Assembly: GCF_900176565.1 (NCBI RefSeq)
Contig: NZ_FXEH01000004.1
Location: forward strand, 124,001-188,000
Source of the DNA: Thalassobacillus devorans
Lineage (GTDB): Bacteria > Bacillota > Bacilli > Bacillales > Halobacillaceae
Length of the DNA stretch: 64,000 bases
Direction of reading: 5' to 3'
The notes beneath the pieces are model-generated. The model was not told the DNA's origin. It was given only the letters and a program-made list of their open reading frames with translations, and did not search any database. Within the stretch, counting starts at the first letter, position 1, and the number at the start of each line of letters is the position of its first letter. This document shows, piece by piece, positions 8,085 to 16,168 of the stretch. The position numbers and the translations under genes were made by a program.

Positions 8085-8569
8085 CAGTAGTAGCGCTAAC
8101 ACGCCAAAATGTGGTTGATTTCCTTTATAAAGAAGCCAAATTACTCGATGAATGGAAGCTGAAAGAATGGGCGGCATTGTTTACGGATGACGGCACCTAT
8201 AAAGTTCCGCCGATCGGCAAGCCTGAAGCCAGTCCGACGGAATCGCTATTCTATGTGCATGATAATCGGTCACGCCTGCAAGAGCGGGCGGAGCGCCTGT
8301 TGAAGAAAGAAGCCCATGTGGAATATCCGCACTCCACCACACTTCGAAATTACCATAACATTCTGGTTAGTGGTGTCGAGTCTGATGTAATTACAGTGGA
8401 GTGCAACTTTACAACACATCGAACCAAAAGAGAAGTGTTAGATACGTTTGTTGGTAAACACAAATACGAAATTGTTCAGCAAAATGGAGAACTTGCTATC
8501 AAAAGTAAAAAAGTGATCTTAAATCTCGATAGTTTAAGGCCGCACGGAAAAATCAGTTTAATTCTCTAA
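8081..8569 (+). CDS. Aromatic ring-hydroxylating oxygenase, beta subunit
   Basis: 162 residues, usual length for the SnoaL-like beta subunit. Features: VVDFLYKEAKLLDEWK, FTDDGTYKVP, a charged helix near residue 65, PHSTTLRNYHNI, and the family's C-terminal KKVILNLD. Its ATG overlaps the alpha stop (ATGA) and has its own AAGGAGG, the classic arrangement for coupled subunits. It is structural rather than catalytic. Confidence 0.88.
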   Translation: MTVVALTRQNVVDFLYKEAKLLDEWKLKEWAALFTDDGTYKVPPIGKPEASPTESLFYVHDNRSRLQERAERLLKKEAHVEYPHSTTLRNYHNILVSGVESDVITVECNFTTHRTKREVLDTFVGKHKYEIVQQNGELAIKSKKVILNLDSLRPHGKISLIL

Positions 8570-8598
8570 TAGTTTCCTAAGGAGAGGTGGTGAATGGT

Positions 8599-9624
8599 AT
8601 GAGTAATCAGCACGAAGTCTACGACATTACCATTGTAGGCGGTGGTCCAGTTGGTATGTTTACTGCTTTCTACGCAGGGATGCGTCAGGCAAGCGTGAAA
8701 GTTATCGAAAGTTTACCTCAACTGGGCGGCCAGCTGGCTGCGTTATACCCGGATAAATACGTCTATGATGTCGCTGGATTTCCTAAGGTGAAAGCGAAGG
8801 ATCTAGTCGAACAGTTAAAAGTTCAAATGGACCAATTTGAAAATGAGGTTTGCCTGGGTGAAGAAGTCAAAGAAGTCACAAAAGAAAATGATATTTTCAC
8901 AATCAAAACAAATACCCAGACCCATTACTCGAGAACGATCATTGTCACGGCCGGGAATGGCGCCTTTAAGCCGCGCAACATGAATTTAGAAAGAGAAGAA
9001 CACTATACAGGGAAGAACCTTCATTACAGTATCGAGGATATTAATGATTTTAAAGATAAAGATGTAGTCGTTTGTGGCGGCGGAGATTCTGCGGTAGATT
9101 GGGCGCTCATGTTAGAGAATGTTGCTTCATCGGTAAACATCGTCCATCGAAGAGACCGGTTCAGGGCTCATGAACATAGTGTCAATTTATTGAAGGATTC
9201 ATCTGTTAATATTCTAACTCCGTATAGTCCTTGTGAATTATTGGGAGAGGAAAAAATAGATTGCGTAAAACTGAAAAAAGCCAAGGCGGAAGAATTTATG
9301 GAATTAAAGGCAGATGAATACCTGGTCAATTATGGTTTTATATCCAATCTGGGACCTATTAATGACTGGGGACTTGAGATAGAAAAGAACTCAATTCTAG
9401 TAAACTCAAGAGCTGAAACGAATATTCCTGGAATCTATGCAGCAGGAGATATTTCAACTTATCCAGGCAAAGTTAAGTTGATGGCAACCGGTTTTGGAGA
9501 GGCTCCGATTGCCGTGAGTAACGCAAAAGTTTATATCAATCCAGATGAATCCTTACACGCAGCTCATAGTACATCCATCATGAGCAGGAAAGATAAGAAG
9601 AAGAAAGAAAAAGTAGTCACTTAA
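8599..9624 (+). CDS. FAD/NAD(P) ferredoxin reductase, YumC/thioredoxin-reductase type
   Basis: 341 residues. FAD motif [14 protein letters not shown] near the N-terminus, NAD(P) motif [15 protein letters not shown] in the middle, and the C-terminal FAD motif [14 protein letters not shown]; no CxxC redox pair, so it belongs with YumC-type ferredoxin-NADP reductases rather than true thioredoxin reductases. It probably reduces the operon's ferredoxin, which passes electrons to the Rieske centre. ATG 8599 follows GGAGAGGTGGTGA; two earlier GTG codons fall inside that site. The C-terminus is a short Lys-rich tail. Confidence 0.82.
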   Translation: MSNQHEVYDITIVGGGPVGMFTAFYAGMRQASVKVIESLPQLGGQLAALYPDKYVYDVAGFPKVKAKDLVEQLKVQMDQFENEVCLGEEVKEVTKENDIFTIKTNTQTHYSRTIIVTAGNGAFKPRNMNLEREEHYTGKNLHYSIEDINDFKDKDVVVCGGGDSAVDWALMLENVASSVNIVHRRDRFRAHEHSVNLLKDSSVNILTPYSPCELLGEEKIDCVKLKKAKAEEFMELKADEYLVNYGFISNLGPINDWGLEIEKNSILVNSRAETNIPGIYAAGDISTYPGKVKLMATGFGEAPIAVSNAKVYINPDESLHAAHSTSIMSRKDKKKKEKVVT

Positions 9625-9663
9625 TATAAAAAGGACTGTTTTATAAAAGAGGAGGAACTTTAT

Positions 9664-10674
9664 ATGTCGAAAGTAAAAGAAGAAATCATCAGTCAGGAAT
9701 CAGCGCAGGAAAGGCTGGAAACTTATTTACGTACGGTTGCCCATATCGGCCATGTGGAGATCAGTGTCACTAATTTTGAGAAATCGCTATGGTTTTTCAC
9801 CGAAGTGATGGGTCTTGTATTAACCGAGACGGACGGAGATCGTGCCTATTTGCGGGCATGGCAGGACTTTGACCACCACACGCTTGTGCTGAAGGCCTCT
9901 AATACTTCAGAAGTCAACCGCATGGGCTGGCGTGTTAGCACAAAAGAGTCCCTGGAGCTATTCGAAAAGCAATTACAAGTAATGAATATTGACTGTCACT
10001 GGGTAGGTGGCGGACAAAAGAAAGCATTAGGAGATACGCTCCACTTCAAATCCCCTGCTGGAATTCCAGTTGAATTATATTGGGAAAAAGAATTGTTTGT
10101 AACGGATGATCCTGCTTTGAAATCAAACTTGCCAAGTCATCCAAGTAAGTATATGGCGAAAGGTGTCTCCCCTCGTCGCTTTGATCATGTCAATCTGATG
10201 GTTAATGATGTTGCGAAAGAACAACAATGGTGGACGGACTTGCTCGGTATTCACCATCGTTATTATATTCAAAACCAGGAAGATGTCCGTTTAGGGTCAT
10301 GGTTGAGCCGAACAAATATTGCACATGAAATTGCATTGATGAGAAACTCCAATCAAGATGGGGCAGCTTTCCACCATTTAGCCTATTACCTGGATTCCCC
10401 GGATGAACTTCTACGTGCATCCAATATTATGGCTGAGAATGGCATTAAGATTGAATGGGGCCCTGGTAAACATGGAACTAGTGGTGCGCAATTCATCTAT
10501 GTGTTTGAACCTTCTGGCCACCGCGTAGAAATCTGGACAGGCGGCATCCTTATGTTCTCCCCGGATTGGGAGCCGATCAAATGGTCTTCCGATGTTGGTC
10601 AGCTAGGCCTGGAGATGTGGGGAAGCACACCGCCGGAATCTTACCTGACTTATGGAACGAAAATAGGAGAGTAA
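9664..10674 (+). CDS. Type I extradiol ring-cleavage dioxygenase (catechol 2,3-dioxygenase family)
   Basis: 336 residues, two vicinal-oxygen-chelate modules. Iron ligands in the C-terminal module: H175 (RRFDHVNLM), H238 (AAFHHLAYYL) and E289 (GHRVEIWTG); the spacing (63 and 51) is close to that of XylE-type enzymes. The ATG follows GAGGAGG. Next to an ACMSD-like decarboxylase, the substrate is more likely a carboxylated catechol such as 2,3-dihydroxybenzoate, cleaved at 3,4, than catechol itself; that is inference. Confidence 0.88.
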   Translation: MSKVKEEIISQESAQERLETYLRTVAHIGHVEISVTNFEKSLWFFTEVMGLVLTETDGDRAYLRAWQDFDHHTLVLKASNTSEVNRMGWRVSTKESLELFEKQLQVMNIDCHWVGGGQKKALGDTLHFKSPAGIPVELYWEKELFVTDDPALKSNLPSHPSKYMAKGVSPRRFDHVNLMVNDVAKEQQWWTDLLGIHHRYYIQNQEDVRLGSWLSRTNIAHEIALMRNSNQDGAAFHHLAYYLDSPDELLRASNIMAENGIKIEWGPGKHGTSGAQFIYVFEPSGHRVEIWTGGILMFSPDWEPIKWSSDVGQLGLEMWGSTPPESYLTYGTKIGE

Positions 10675-10682
10675 TAGAAAGG

Positions 10683-10706
10683 GAGAGACTAGCTTGCTAG
10701 TCTCTC
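10683..10706 (+). other. Perfect intercistronic hairpin between dioxygenase and decarboxylase genes
   Basis: GAGAGACTAGC and GCTAGTCTCTC are separated by only TT, giving a stem of about 10 bp with a CTTG loop. The following bases (TATTCC) are too poor in T for a full terminator. It may set relative expression or mRNA stability within the operon. Confidence 0.5.
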
Positions 10707-10738
10707 TATTCCGAAACTATGAAGGTGGGGAGAGTTCA

Positions 10739-11788
10739 GTGGTGAAACCAGACCTAAACATTGATTTTCATACACATATCATTTCCGAGGACTTTCTGAA
10801 TTTGGCCGAAAAATATGGCGATGATCGCTGGCCTGTGTTAGAGAAAACATGTGACTGCGGTGCTAATATCATGATTAAGGGTAATAAATTCAGGGAGATA
10901 ACGGACCAGACCTGGGATGCAGAAAAGCGGCTGAGTGACATGGACAAAGAAGGTATTGATATTCAGGTTTTGTCTCCGATTCCAGTTACCTTCAGTTATT
11001 GGGCGGATCCTGAGCAAGGCTTGGAAATGGCAAGGTTCCAGAATGATTTCATTGCATCCGTCACACGTGAACATCCGAATAGGTTCATAGGGTTAGCTAC
11101 CGTCCCGTTACAAGATGTTGATTCAGCTATAAAAGAAATGGATCGAGCGGTCAATGAACTGGGGCTGAAAGGTATCGAAATAGGAAGTAACGTGAACGGT
11201 AAGAACTTGGATGATGACTCATTAGAGCGATTCTTCAAAGCGGCAAACGATCAGGAAGTACCGTTGTTTATTCATCCTTGGGCAACGTTAGGAAAAGAAC
11301 GGATGCCACGCCATAACTTTATGTATATGGTGGGGATGCCTTCCGAAACAGCCTTGGCAGCCGGGAGTATCATTATGAGCGGCATGCTGGATAGGTATCC
11401 AAACTTAAAATTATGTTTTGCCCATGGTGGTGGTTCTTTACCTTATTTATTACCAAGAATGGATAAAGGATGGAATGTATGGCCGCAAATCAGAAAGACG
11501 GAGAAGCCACCAAGTCACTATGCGAAATTACTATATTATGATTCCCTGGTTTACGATGAAGATAATTTGCAATTTATGATTGAGAAATTCGGAGTCGATC
11601 AAATCATAGCAGGTTCTGATTACCCTTTCTTATTACGTGAAGCACCATCGGGAGAAGTTGTTGACCGATTGTCGACATTAAGTGGCGCAGAAAAAGGGAA
11701 AATTCTCGGGCTTAATGCTTTAGATTTTTTAAATCTGAATAAAGAAGAATATACGAAGGCGGTCAAAGAGGAATTTAGTACGAAGTGA
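10739..11788 (+). CDS. ACMSD-like amidohydrolase decarboxylase
   Basis: 349 residues, full length for the ACMSD branch of the amidohydrolase superfamily. Zinc and catalytic residues are in place: H11-x-H13 (DFHTHI), a His in FIHPWA, a His in FAHGGGS and the Asp of GSDYPF. The IMIKGNKFREI and WDAEKRLSDMD stretches and the PLQDVD loop match 2-amino-3-carboxymuconate semialdehyde decarboxylase closely. It would decarboxylate the carboxylated ring-cleavage product. Start chosen at GTG 10739, 8 bases after AAGGTGGGG; GTG 10742 is possible. The neighbouring ring-cleavage enzyme is of the extradiol fold, not the cupin 3-hydroxyanthranilate dioxygenase, so the physiological substrate may be the hydroxy analogue. 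Confidence 0.8.
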   Translation: MVKPDLNIDFHTHIISEDFLNLAEKYGDDRWPVLEKTCDCGANIMIKGNKFREITDQTWDAEKRLSDMDKEGIDIQVLSPIPVTFSYWADPEQGLEMARFQNDFIASVTREHPNRFIGLATVPLQDVDSAIKEMDRAVNELGLKGIEIGSNVNGKNLDDDSLERFFKAANDQEVPLFIHPWATLGKERMPRHNFMYMVGMPSETALAAGSIIMSGMLDRYPNLKLCFAHGGGSLPYLLPRMDKGWNVWPQIRKTEKPPSHYAKLLYYDSLVYDEDNLQFMIEKFGVDQIIAGSDYPFLLREAPSGEVVDRLSTLSGAEKGKILGLNALDFLNLNKEEYTKAVKEEFSTK

Positions 11789-11850
11789 AAATAGATGATT
11801 AAGACAGATTGGAAATGTTACATCAAAACAGAGAGAAGGAGAGGATCATC

Positions 11851-12084
11851 TTGGCTTTTGTAATAACGGCTCCGTGCCGTCATGAAAAGGCAGCAGAGTG
11901 TGTGGATGTCTGTCCGGTTGATTGTATTGAAGAAGGGGAGGATCAATATTTCATTGATCCGAATACTTGTATAGACTGTGGTGCTTGTGTCGCAGCTTGC
12001 CCGGTAGAGGCAATCATTGATGAGCATGAATTATCACCCGATCAGGAGGAAATGCTGGAAAAGGCGGAAAGCTTTTTTGGATAG
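11851..12084 (+). CDS. fdxA: 7Fe-type ferredoxin ([3Fe-4S][4Fe-4S])
   Basis: 77 residues. Cys pattern: C9-x7-C17-x3-C21-P, then CIDCGACVAACP. The lack of a Cys three residues after C9 indicates one 3Fe and one 4Fe cluster, as in Thermus/Azotobacter FdI-like proteins. TTG 11851 follows GAAGGAGAGG; the frame opens earlier but without a ribosome site. As last gene of the oxygenase operon it is the probable carrier from the flavoprotein reductase to the Rieske centre, replacing the usual [2Fe-2S] ferredoxin. Confidence 0.85.
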   Translation: MAFVITAPCRHEKAAECVDVCPVDCIEEGEDQYFIDPNTCIDCGACVAACPVEAIIDEHELSPDQEEMLEKAESFFG

Positions 12085-12161
12085 GGAAAGCGTGGCTGGC
12101 CCTTTTGCTTTCTGGTTTTTTTGCACTAGTTGCGTTGTAACTCCTTTTAAATAAAGCGTAT

Positions 12162-12197
12162 AAAAAGGCTGTCATCCACTTAGGATGACAGCTTTTT
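12162..12197. terminator. Bidirectional terminator between ferredoxin and metal-transport genes
   Basis: AAAAAGGCTGTCATCC pairs with AGGATGACAGCTTTTT across a 4-base loop. It serves both convergent operons. Confidence 0.9.
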
Positions 12198-12201
12198 ATG
12201 G

Positions 12202-13146
12202 TTACTGTATCAAACCCTCTTTAATGGTTTTTATGTTCGATTCCATCATAGAAATATACGTATCGCCATTTTCACCGGGTTTGGCCAGAGAATCTGTAAA
12301 CACTGTACCCATGATCGGGACATTGGTTTCAGCAGCGACTGCCTCCATGCTCCGCGGATCAATACTGGTTTCTAAAAATAGACCAGTGATTTCTTTGTCG
12401 TTGATGATATCTACAATTCTTGTAATTTGATCGGGAGTTCCTTGATTTTCCTGGTTGATTTCCCAAATATATTCAGCCTGAAATCCGTATGCGTCACTGA
12501 AATATTTGAATGCTCCTTCACTCGTCACAAGTACACGTTCTTCTTCAGGAATTTGGTTGAATTCCTCTACAGCACTGTCATGGAGCTCTTTGAGTTTCGT
12601 AATATACTGTTCGGCATTTTTTTTATAGACTTCTTCGTTTTCCGGGTCGACTTTAATGAGACCATCTCTTGCATTTTTCGCATATTGGATGCCGTTACGA
12701 ATGTCCAGCCATGCATGAGGATCTTCCTCACCCTGCTTGCCTTTCGATGTTAAGTACATCGGATCGACCCCTTTACTCATAAGGAAAACAGGAGCATGAT
12801 CTCCATTTTTTCCGGCTGTTTCCATTAGATTGTCAAACCATGAGTTTCCTGCTTCGAGGTTTAGGCCGTTATAGAAAACAGCATCTGCATCCGTTGTTTT
12901 CTTAACATCCTCCGGAAGTGGGTCATATTCATGAGGGTTAGACCCAACTGGTGCCAGGCTGTGAATCTCCACTAAGTCCCCGCCTACATTTTTAACAATG
13001 TCGTACACGATCGAGTAAGTGGTAACGACTTGAATCTTTCCATTAGTACTCTCGGAGTTCCCGGTTGCTTCCTCACCTCCGCAGGCAACCAACATCATAA
13101 GCGTTAAAATTGAGGCTGCTAAAAGCAAAATCCTTTTCTTAATCAT
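12202..13146 (-). CDS. mntA: Metal ABC transporter substrate-binding lipoprotein (probably Mn)
   Basis: 314 residues with a lipoprotein signal ending LVAC (Cys near 22), so it is anchored outside the membrane. Cluster A-I/ZnuA family: metal ligands are suggested by NPHEYDP, EDPHAWLD, a Glu in LFLETSID and the C-terminal Asp in VFTDSLAKPGENG. The short region after DPHAWLD lacks the His-rich loop common in zinc proteins. Third gene of an ATPase-permease-binding protein operon, with MntR-like boxes upstream, hence manganese. The symbol is by analogy with B. subtilis. Confidence 0.8.
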   Translation of the reverse strand: MIKKRILLLAASILTLMMLVACGGEEATGNSESTNGKIQVVTTYSIVYDIVKNVGGDLVEIHSLAPVGSNPHEYDPLPEDVKKTTDADAVFYNGLNLEAGNSWFDNLMETAGKNGDHAPVFLMSKGVDPMYLTSKGKQGEEDPHAWLDIRNGIQYAKNARDGLIKVDPENEEVYKKNAEQYITKLKELHDSAVEEFNQIPEEERVLVTSEGAFKYFSDAYGFQAEYIWEINQENQGTPDQITRIVDIINDKEITGLFLETSIDPRSMEAVAAETNVPIMGTVFTDSLAKPGENGDTYISMMESNIKTIKEGLIQ

Positions 13147-13177
13147 TTATTTTCCTCCTGTTTTCTATTATTTCACA

Positions 13178-14035
13178 CTAAATAAGTGAGGCTCTCTTCT
13201 TTTTGACCCTTAACATCCTCCATATTAATCCATGTTTTGGAGAGAATAGGAAAACGAGAACGAAGATGGCAGTTGCTGAAATAACAATCGTTGCTCCTGA
13301 AGCCAGGTTGTAGGTGAAACTGAAGTACAGACCGGCAATAGAGGAGATGACGCCGATTCCAGACGCTAGAAAAATCATTATCCATAAACGATCCGTTAAG
13401 AGATAGGCAGCAGCTGCTGGCGTGATTAACATTGCTACCACCAGAACTATACCTACAGTTTGGAGAGAAGCAACTGTCACCATCGTCAGCAATGTCATAA
13501 GAAAATAATGAATCAGCCGGACTGGCAGGCCATAGGCCGCTCCCATTGTTTCATCGAACGATGTAATCAGTAGTTCTTTATAAAAGAGGTATACAGCTGC
13601 CAGCACGACGATCCCGATAGCAAGGGTGATCCACATATCTGACGAGCGGACAGCAAGCACATTCCCGAACAGAATATGGTATAAATCCGTACTGCTCTTT
13701 AGCAAGGTTATGATGATTATCCCAGCCGCAAAGGCAGCAGTGAACATAATGCCAATGGAAGTATCGTGTTTAATCCGACTGTTCTGACTGACAAATCCGA
13801 TTGCTATGGCTGTAACAACACCACTGAAAACAGCCCCGAAGAAGAAGTTGATGCCAAGCATATACGAAATTGCAACGCCTGGTAACACTGCATGAGAGAT
13901 GGCATCTCCCATAAGCGCCATACCTCTGAGAATAATAAAGCAGCCAATCACACCACAGATAATTCCTACCATAATCGAAGTTAATAATGCTTTTTGTAAA
14001 AATCCATACTGCATAATTGCTTCAATAAAAGCCAT
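13178..14035 (-). CDS. Metal ABC transporter permease (ABC-3 family)
   Basis: 285 residues, eight or nine predicted membrane helices, with the ABC-3 signature GDAISHAVLPGVAISY near residue 45 and AMLITPAAAAYLLTDR later. It forms the membrane channel for the binding protein and ATPase on either side. Only one permease gene is present, so it would act as a homodimer, unlike the two permeases of B. subtilis mntABCD. The start is 3 bases after the ATPase stop, with its ribosome site inside that gene. Confidence 0.85.
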   Translation of the reverse strand: MAFIEAIMQYGFLQKALLTSIMVGIICGVIGCFIILRGMALMGDAISHAVLPGVAISYMLGINFFFGAVFSGVVTAIAIGFVSQNSRIKHDTSIGIMFTAAFAAGIIIITLLKSSTDLYHILFGNVLAVRSSDMWITLAIGIVVLAAVYLFYKELLITSFDETMGAAYGLPVRLIHYFLMTLLTMVTVASLQTVGIVLVVAMLITPAAAAYLLTDRLWIMIFLASGIGVISSIAGLYFSFTYNLASGATIVISATAIFVLVFLFSPKHGLIWRMLRVKKKRASLI

Positions 14036-14038
14036 CCC

Positions 14039-14779
14039 TTACACTCCCATCTCTTTCATAAAAGCAAACTGGCCTTTGTAGGCTCTTTCAATGATATCGG
14101 ATTGAATGACTTCATTAACGCCACCGAAGCTGATCAACTCTTTGTTTAACAGGATGAGTTGACTGAAGTAATCATTTGCCTTACTAAGGTCATGGTGCAC
14201 GACAATGACCGTCTTTCCTTGCATGCAAAGCTCTTTCAATATGGTTACAATCGTTTCTTCACTGGAAGCATCAACTCCGACAAAAGGTTCATCAAGGCAG
14301 AATAACTCTGCTTTTTGGGCTAAGGCGCGGGCAAGAAAGACACGCTGCTGCTGGCCGCCGGACAGCTCACCGATTTGTCTCTTTTTGAATGCTTCCATGC
14401 CGACCCGTTGAAGACACTCCAGCGCCCATTCTTTTTCTTTTTTCTTAGGGCGCCTAAATAGTTGAAGGTTCGGGTAAGTGCCCAAAAGTACCGCATCAAG
14501 TACGGTAATAGGGAAATCCCAATCAATATCATTGCGTTGTGGTACATAGGCGATCTTTTTCCTTACTTCTTTTACGGTCTTCCCTAATACTTTAATATCC
14601 CCTTTATCCTTTGGGAGCAGGTTCAACATCGCTTTTAAAAGCGTGGACTTCCCAGCACCGTTAGGGCCGATAATTCCAACCAGATTTCCTGGTTGTACGG
14701 ATAAACTAACTCCTTTTAATGCTTCATTTCCATAATAGGAAACATGCAGATCGTTGATAGAAATAGCCGCTTTCTCCAT
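14039..14779 (-). CDS. mntB: Metal ABC transporter ATP-binding protein
   Basis: 246 residues, complete ABC ATPase: Walker A GPNGAGKSTLLK, Q-loop PQRN, signature LSGGQQQRVFLARAL, Walker B LFCLDEPFVGVD, switch His in IVVHHDL. It powers the adjacent ABC-3 permease. First gene of the operon; ATG follows GAAGGAGG. The promoter region upstream carries two sites like the B. subtilis MntR box, so the operon should be repressed by manganese. Confidence 0.87.
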   Translation of the reverse strand: MEKAAISINDLHVSYYGNEALKGVSLSVQPGNLVGIIGPNGAGKSTLLKAMLNLLPKDKGDIKVLGKTVKEVRKKIAYVPQRNDIDWDFPITVLDAVLLGTYPNLQLFRRPKKKEKEWALECLQRVGMEAFKKRQIGELSGGQQQRVFLARALAQKAELFCLDEPFVGVDASSEETIVTILKELCMQGKTVIVVHHDLSKANDYFSQLILLNKELISFGGVNEVIQSDIIERAYKGQFAFMKEMGV

Positions 14780-14870
14780 GGATTCTCCTCCTTCTAATGC
14801 TTCCTATGCTTTCATAAAATCACTTGTAGAATTTTAGCGTTTAACCATAAAAGTTTAAATAAGGAACATA

Positions 14871-14888
14871 ATTTTCCTTAGTGCAACT
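14871..14888 (-). promoter_or_regulatory. MntR-like box, proximal to the metal transporter genes
   Basis: Read on the minus strand the site is AGTTGCACTAAGGAAAAT, which resembles the MntR recognition sequence TTTGCCTTAAGGAAAC with a few mismatches. It lies about 95 bases before the ATPase start. Confidence 0.5.
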
Positions 14889-14965
14889 TTTTGGGTAAAA
14901 AAATATTTCTTTTAGTATATAGGTGTTCTAAATAAAGGTGACTGATTTTTCCTTATGCTTAAAAA

Positions 14966-14982
14966 GTTTCCTTAATGCAAAA
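14966..14982 (-). promoter_or_regulatory. MntR-like box, distal
   Basis: On the minus strand TTTTGCATTAAGGAAAC differs from the B. subtilis MntR box at one core position. A third weaker TAAGGAAAAA match lies at 14946-14960. Between the two good boxes is a TATACT that could be the -10 element. The rest of 14780-15050 holds no gene that I can support. Confidence 0.6.
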
Positions 14983-15052
14983 TATATACCTTTGATCACA
15001 ACATGTCAACAAGTAGATGGAAAATGAAGAAAGGATGTTATGTCCAATATGA

Positions 15053-15079
15053 AAAGCAGGCCCATTATAGGCCTGCTTT
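15053..15079 (-). terminator. Terminator after the betaine-binding protein gene
   Basis: AAAGCAGGCC pairs with GGCCTGCTTT around a 7-base loop, 26 bases past the stop codon of the minus-strand gene. Confidence 0.75.
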
Positions 15080-15104
15080 CTGCTTATTTTTTATATTTCT
15101 TTGT

Positions 15105-16004
15105 TTATTTTACCCATTCATCAATCAAATCCCGGTTCTCGTCCACCCATTTCTCTGCTCCATCAATAGGCTCTTCGGCATTTTCTACATATTCAATCAG
15201 TTCGCCGATTTGCTGATCATCCATCTTCCAATTTTTAAACCATTCACTTACTTCAGGGTAATCTTCTTCAAATCCTTGTCTGGTAGCATGGTGGATTTTT
15301 TCTGTATCACCGAATGTGTTTTGTGGGTCTTCCAGGAATTTCAGGTCATACTTGGAGAATACCCAGTGCGGGCTCCAAAGTGGTGCCACGATAGGCTCCT
15401 CATTTTTTACTGCTTCTCCAATTTCAGCTATCATGGCAGATTCCGAACTTGGCAGCAGTTGAAGTTCGAGGTCATAGTCCTCGATTGCTTGTTCAACAAT
15501 TTCCATTGTACCAGCGCCAGGATCAAAACCAACAATTTCACTATTGAACAATTCTTTATGGTCATTTAAGTCTTCTATGCTATTCACATCTTCTAAATAT
15601 TCTGGGACAACAAGTCCTACTTTTGCATTGTCATACCAGGTAGCATCTGAGAAATTAACCGTGTCCTGATATTTCTCTAAGTAATTAGCATCCTGAACCG
15701 GCAGCCATATTTCTAAGCTGGCATCTAGATCGCCACTATCTAACGCACTCATCGTAGCTCCCATGTTCAAATTGTTTAATTTTACGTCATACCCTTTTTC
15801 TTCTAAAATCACTTTCCACATATTTGTTACAGCAATATTTTCAGCCCAGCTAATTTGACCAATGATTAGTTCTTGATCATTTTCTTCTGATTCTGTCCCT
15901 GATTGGTCACTGTCTGATTCTCCACTAGTGTTTCCGCATGCTGTCAGTACAGCCACCATTAGAATAGCGAAAATAAAACTAAGACTTTTTTTCCAGTTGC
16001 TCAT
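15105..16004 (-). CDS. Glycine betaine/choline ABC transporter substrate-binding lipoprotein (OpuAC-like)
   Basis: 299 residues. Lipoprotein signal with LTAC (Cys near 23), then the OpuAC-type fold: GQISWAENIAVTNMWK, GDLDASLEIWLPV, FDPGAGTM and PLWSPHWVFSKYDL, where Trp residues would form the aromatic cage for a quaternary amine. No ATPase or permease partner is adjacent, so it is an orphan that must share a transporter elsewhere. It lies downstream of gbsR on the same strand, which suggests choline or betaine as ligand and GbsR as regulator. The start follows AAGGGAG. Confidence 0.85.
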   Translation of the reverse strand: MSNWKKSLSFIFAILMVAVLTACGNTSGESDSDQSGTESEENDQELIIGQISWAENIAVTNMWKVILEEKGYDVKLNNLNMGATMSALDSGDLDASLEIWLPVQDANYLEKYQDTVNFSDATWYDNAKVGLVVPEYLEDVNSIEDLNDHKELFNSEIVGFDPGAGTMEIVEQAIEDYDLELQLLPSSESAMIAEIGEAVKNEEPIVAPLWSPHWVFSKYDLKFLEDPQNTFGDTEKIHHATRQGFEEDYPEVSEWFKNWKMDDQQIGELIEYVENAEEPIDGAEKWVDENRDLIDEWVK

Positions 16005-16036
16005 GTTGAAAAACTCCCTTTTGTTTTATATTAATC

Positions 16037-16068
16037 CTTAATACATTCAAAAAGTTTAATGTATTAAG
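16037..16068. promoter_or_regulatory. 11-bp inverted repeat upstream of the betaine-binding protein gene
   Basis: CTTAATACATT and AATGTATTAAG, perfect arms 10 bases apart, 33 bases before the start. It may be an operator, possibly for GbsR. A second element, TTAACATAAA at 16076-16085, recurs inverted at 16793-16802 upstream of gbsR. Confidence 0.4.
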
Positions 16069-16100
16069 AATTTATTTAACATAAATGCGCAAAGCAGCCA

Positions 16101-16155
16101 ACTCTTTCAATAAAAAGAGTGGTTCAACCAGGTAGTCCAGGCTGGACTACCTGGT
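16101..16155 (-). terminator. Two stem-loops after gbsR
   Basis: ACCAGGTAGTCCAG and CTGGACTACCTGGT form a perfect 14-bp inverted repeat around one base (16127-16155); next to it ACTCTTT/AAAGAGT form a second stem (16101-16120) that supplies the T-rich tail on the minus strand. Confidence 0.55.
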
Positions 16156-16168
16156 AATGCTTATTTAC

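Noticed and set aside
10694-10738. Upstream TTG start for the ACMSD-like gene
   Set aside because: It sits inside the intercistronic hairpin without a ribosome site; AAGGTGGGG supports the later GTG.
12086-12122. Separate terminator right after the ferredoxin gene
   Set aside because: GAAAGC/GCTTTC is short with a long loop; the strong hairpin at 12162 is sufficient.
1-12200. Aromatic island as a transposon or integrative element
   Set aside because: No transposase, integrase, tRNA end or flanking direct repeats are visible; transfer cannot be shown from this window.
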